Positions 16,552 to 16,874 of a stretch of DNA of 16,874 nucleotides are shown piece after piece. The stretch covers positions 1 to 16,874 of the forward strand of contig JADFXZ010000033.1 of NCBI GenBank assembly GCA_015233265.1, in the 5' to 3' direction. The notes under the pieces are model-generated. The model was not told the DNA's origin and searched no databases. It was given only the letters and a program-made list of their open reading frames with translations. Both the position numbers and the translations under genes were made by a program. The DNA is from Nitrospirota bacterium (lineage in GTDB: Bacteria > Nitrospirota > Thermodesulfovibrionia > Thermodesulfovibrionales > Magnetobacteriaceae). Within the stretch, counting starts at the first letter, position 1. Each line of letters starts with the position of its first letter.

Positions 16552-16874
16552 GCCGTTACAGGCCCTTTAACCACGCCATCGCGCATCTCGATTACGTAGT
16601 CGATATACGGTTTGTCGTAGACCAGCGGGTCGTGCGAGGCTATGACGAAGGTCTTTCCATCCATGTTCAGCTCACTGACGATGTTCAGGAAGTCCTCTGA
16701 GAGTTTTGTATCGAGATGAGCCGTAGGTTCGTTTGCAGGGATAACGGGGGGTTCATTAACCAGTGACGGTGCGATTCCCCCCCCCTGCTGCTGCCCGCCT
16801 GGGGGGTTTGGCACCTTAACCCTCCGTTTTGGGGTGGGGTCGGAGCCTCTGATGCCCCGCGGGCGCGGGGGTCG
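16548..16874 (-). CDS. ABC transporter ATPase, 3' part only, damaged sequence
   Basis: The last ~90 residues of a MacB/LolD-type ATPase run off the right edge, so the Walker A and the start are missing. Recognisable parts are GGQQQ (signature), EPTAHLDTKL (end of Walker B and D-loop) and FVIASHD (switch histidine). The usual LSGGQQQRVxIARAL and VILADEPT appear here as PPGGQQQGGGIAPSL and VIPANEPT. The changes cluster in the last 130 bases, where G and C runs abound, so base-call error is more likely than a truly altered enzyme. From about 16545 to 16735 the sequence is normal. Transport substrate unknown; the coupled membrane protein is its likely partner. Confidence 0.7.
   Translation of the reverse strand, partial: RPPRPRGIRGSDPTPKRRVKVPNPPGGQQQGGGIAPSLVNEPPVIPANEPTAHLDTKLSEDFLNIVSELNMDGKTFVIASHDPLVYDKPYIDYVIEMRDGVVKGPVTA

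Overview
The window reads as a fragment of a bacterial chromosome of moderate GC content with standard code use. All intact genes are free of internal TGA, and translation starts include ATG and GTG. The mix of genes (4Fe-4S-type PurF, late cobalamin genes, a DadD/MtaD-type deaminase, a TPR-containing glycosyltransferase-like membrane protein) suits an anaerobic or microaerophilic deep-branching Gram-negative such as a Nitrospirota or Desulfobacterota-like lineage. That placement is an inference from general gene character, not a proven assignment. The right-hand ~130 bases look like a low-quality contig end.

Layout, plus strand first. (1) 1-1170: a short-chain dehydrogenase with its own consensus promoter and a strong intrinsic terminator, so a single-gene unit. 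(2) 1344-3569: an apparent operon of two small uncharacterised proteins followed by a 5'-methylthioadenosine/S-adenosylhomocysteine deaminase. The first small protein has two copies of a WDHTxW module; the second has two HTH-like helical modules. (3) 3574-5397, minus strand: an accessory module made of an ABC-type/OLD-like AAA ATPase and a small PD-(D/E)XK-nuclease-like partner. The partner's reading frame carries a TGA at codon 3 and looks broken. The module sits tightly between two housekeeping units and resembles two-gene antiphage modules. (4) 5520-12096: a dense operon purL-purF-cobS-cobC-cobQ with overlapping or closely spaced genes, joining de novo purine synthesis to late cobalamin assembly.

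(5) 12097-12640: a 0.5 kb non-coding stretch between convergent operons, filled with nested inverted repeats of MITE/REP type. (6) 12641-15446, minus strand: a GT-C-like membrane protein with C-terminal TPRs and, upstream of it, a beta-solenoid-like protein of unknown function. Both probably run from a good sigma70-like promoter at 15478-15506. A 12-codon leader ORF with the best Shine-Dalgarno in the region overlaps the solenoid gene's start. (7) 15538-16874, minus strand: an eight-helix membrane protein with conserved-looking Cys/His motifs, coupled by a GTGA overlap to the 3' end of an ABC transporter ATPase gene. The ATPase gene runs off the window and its signature region appears corrupted by base-call errors.

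The most unusual content is the ATPase/nuclease module at 3.6-5.4 kb, the two small repeat-built proteins at 1.4-2.2 kb, and the nested palindromic element at 12.2-12.5 kb.
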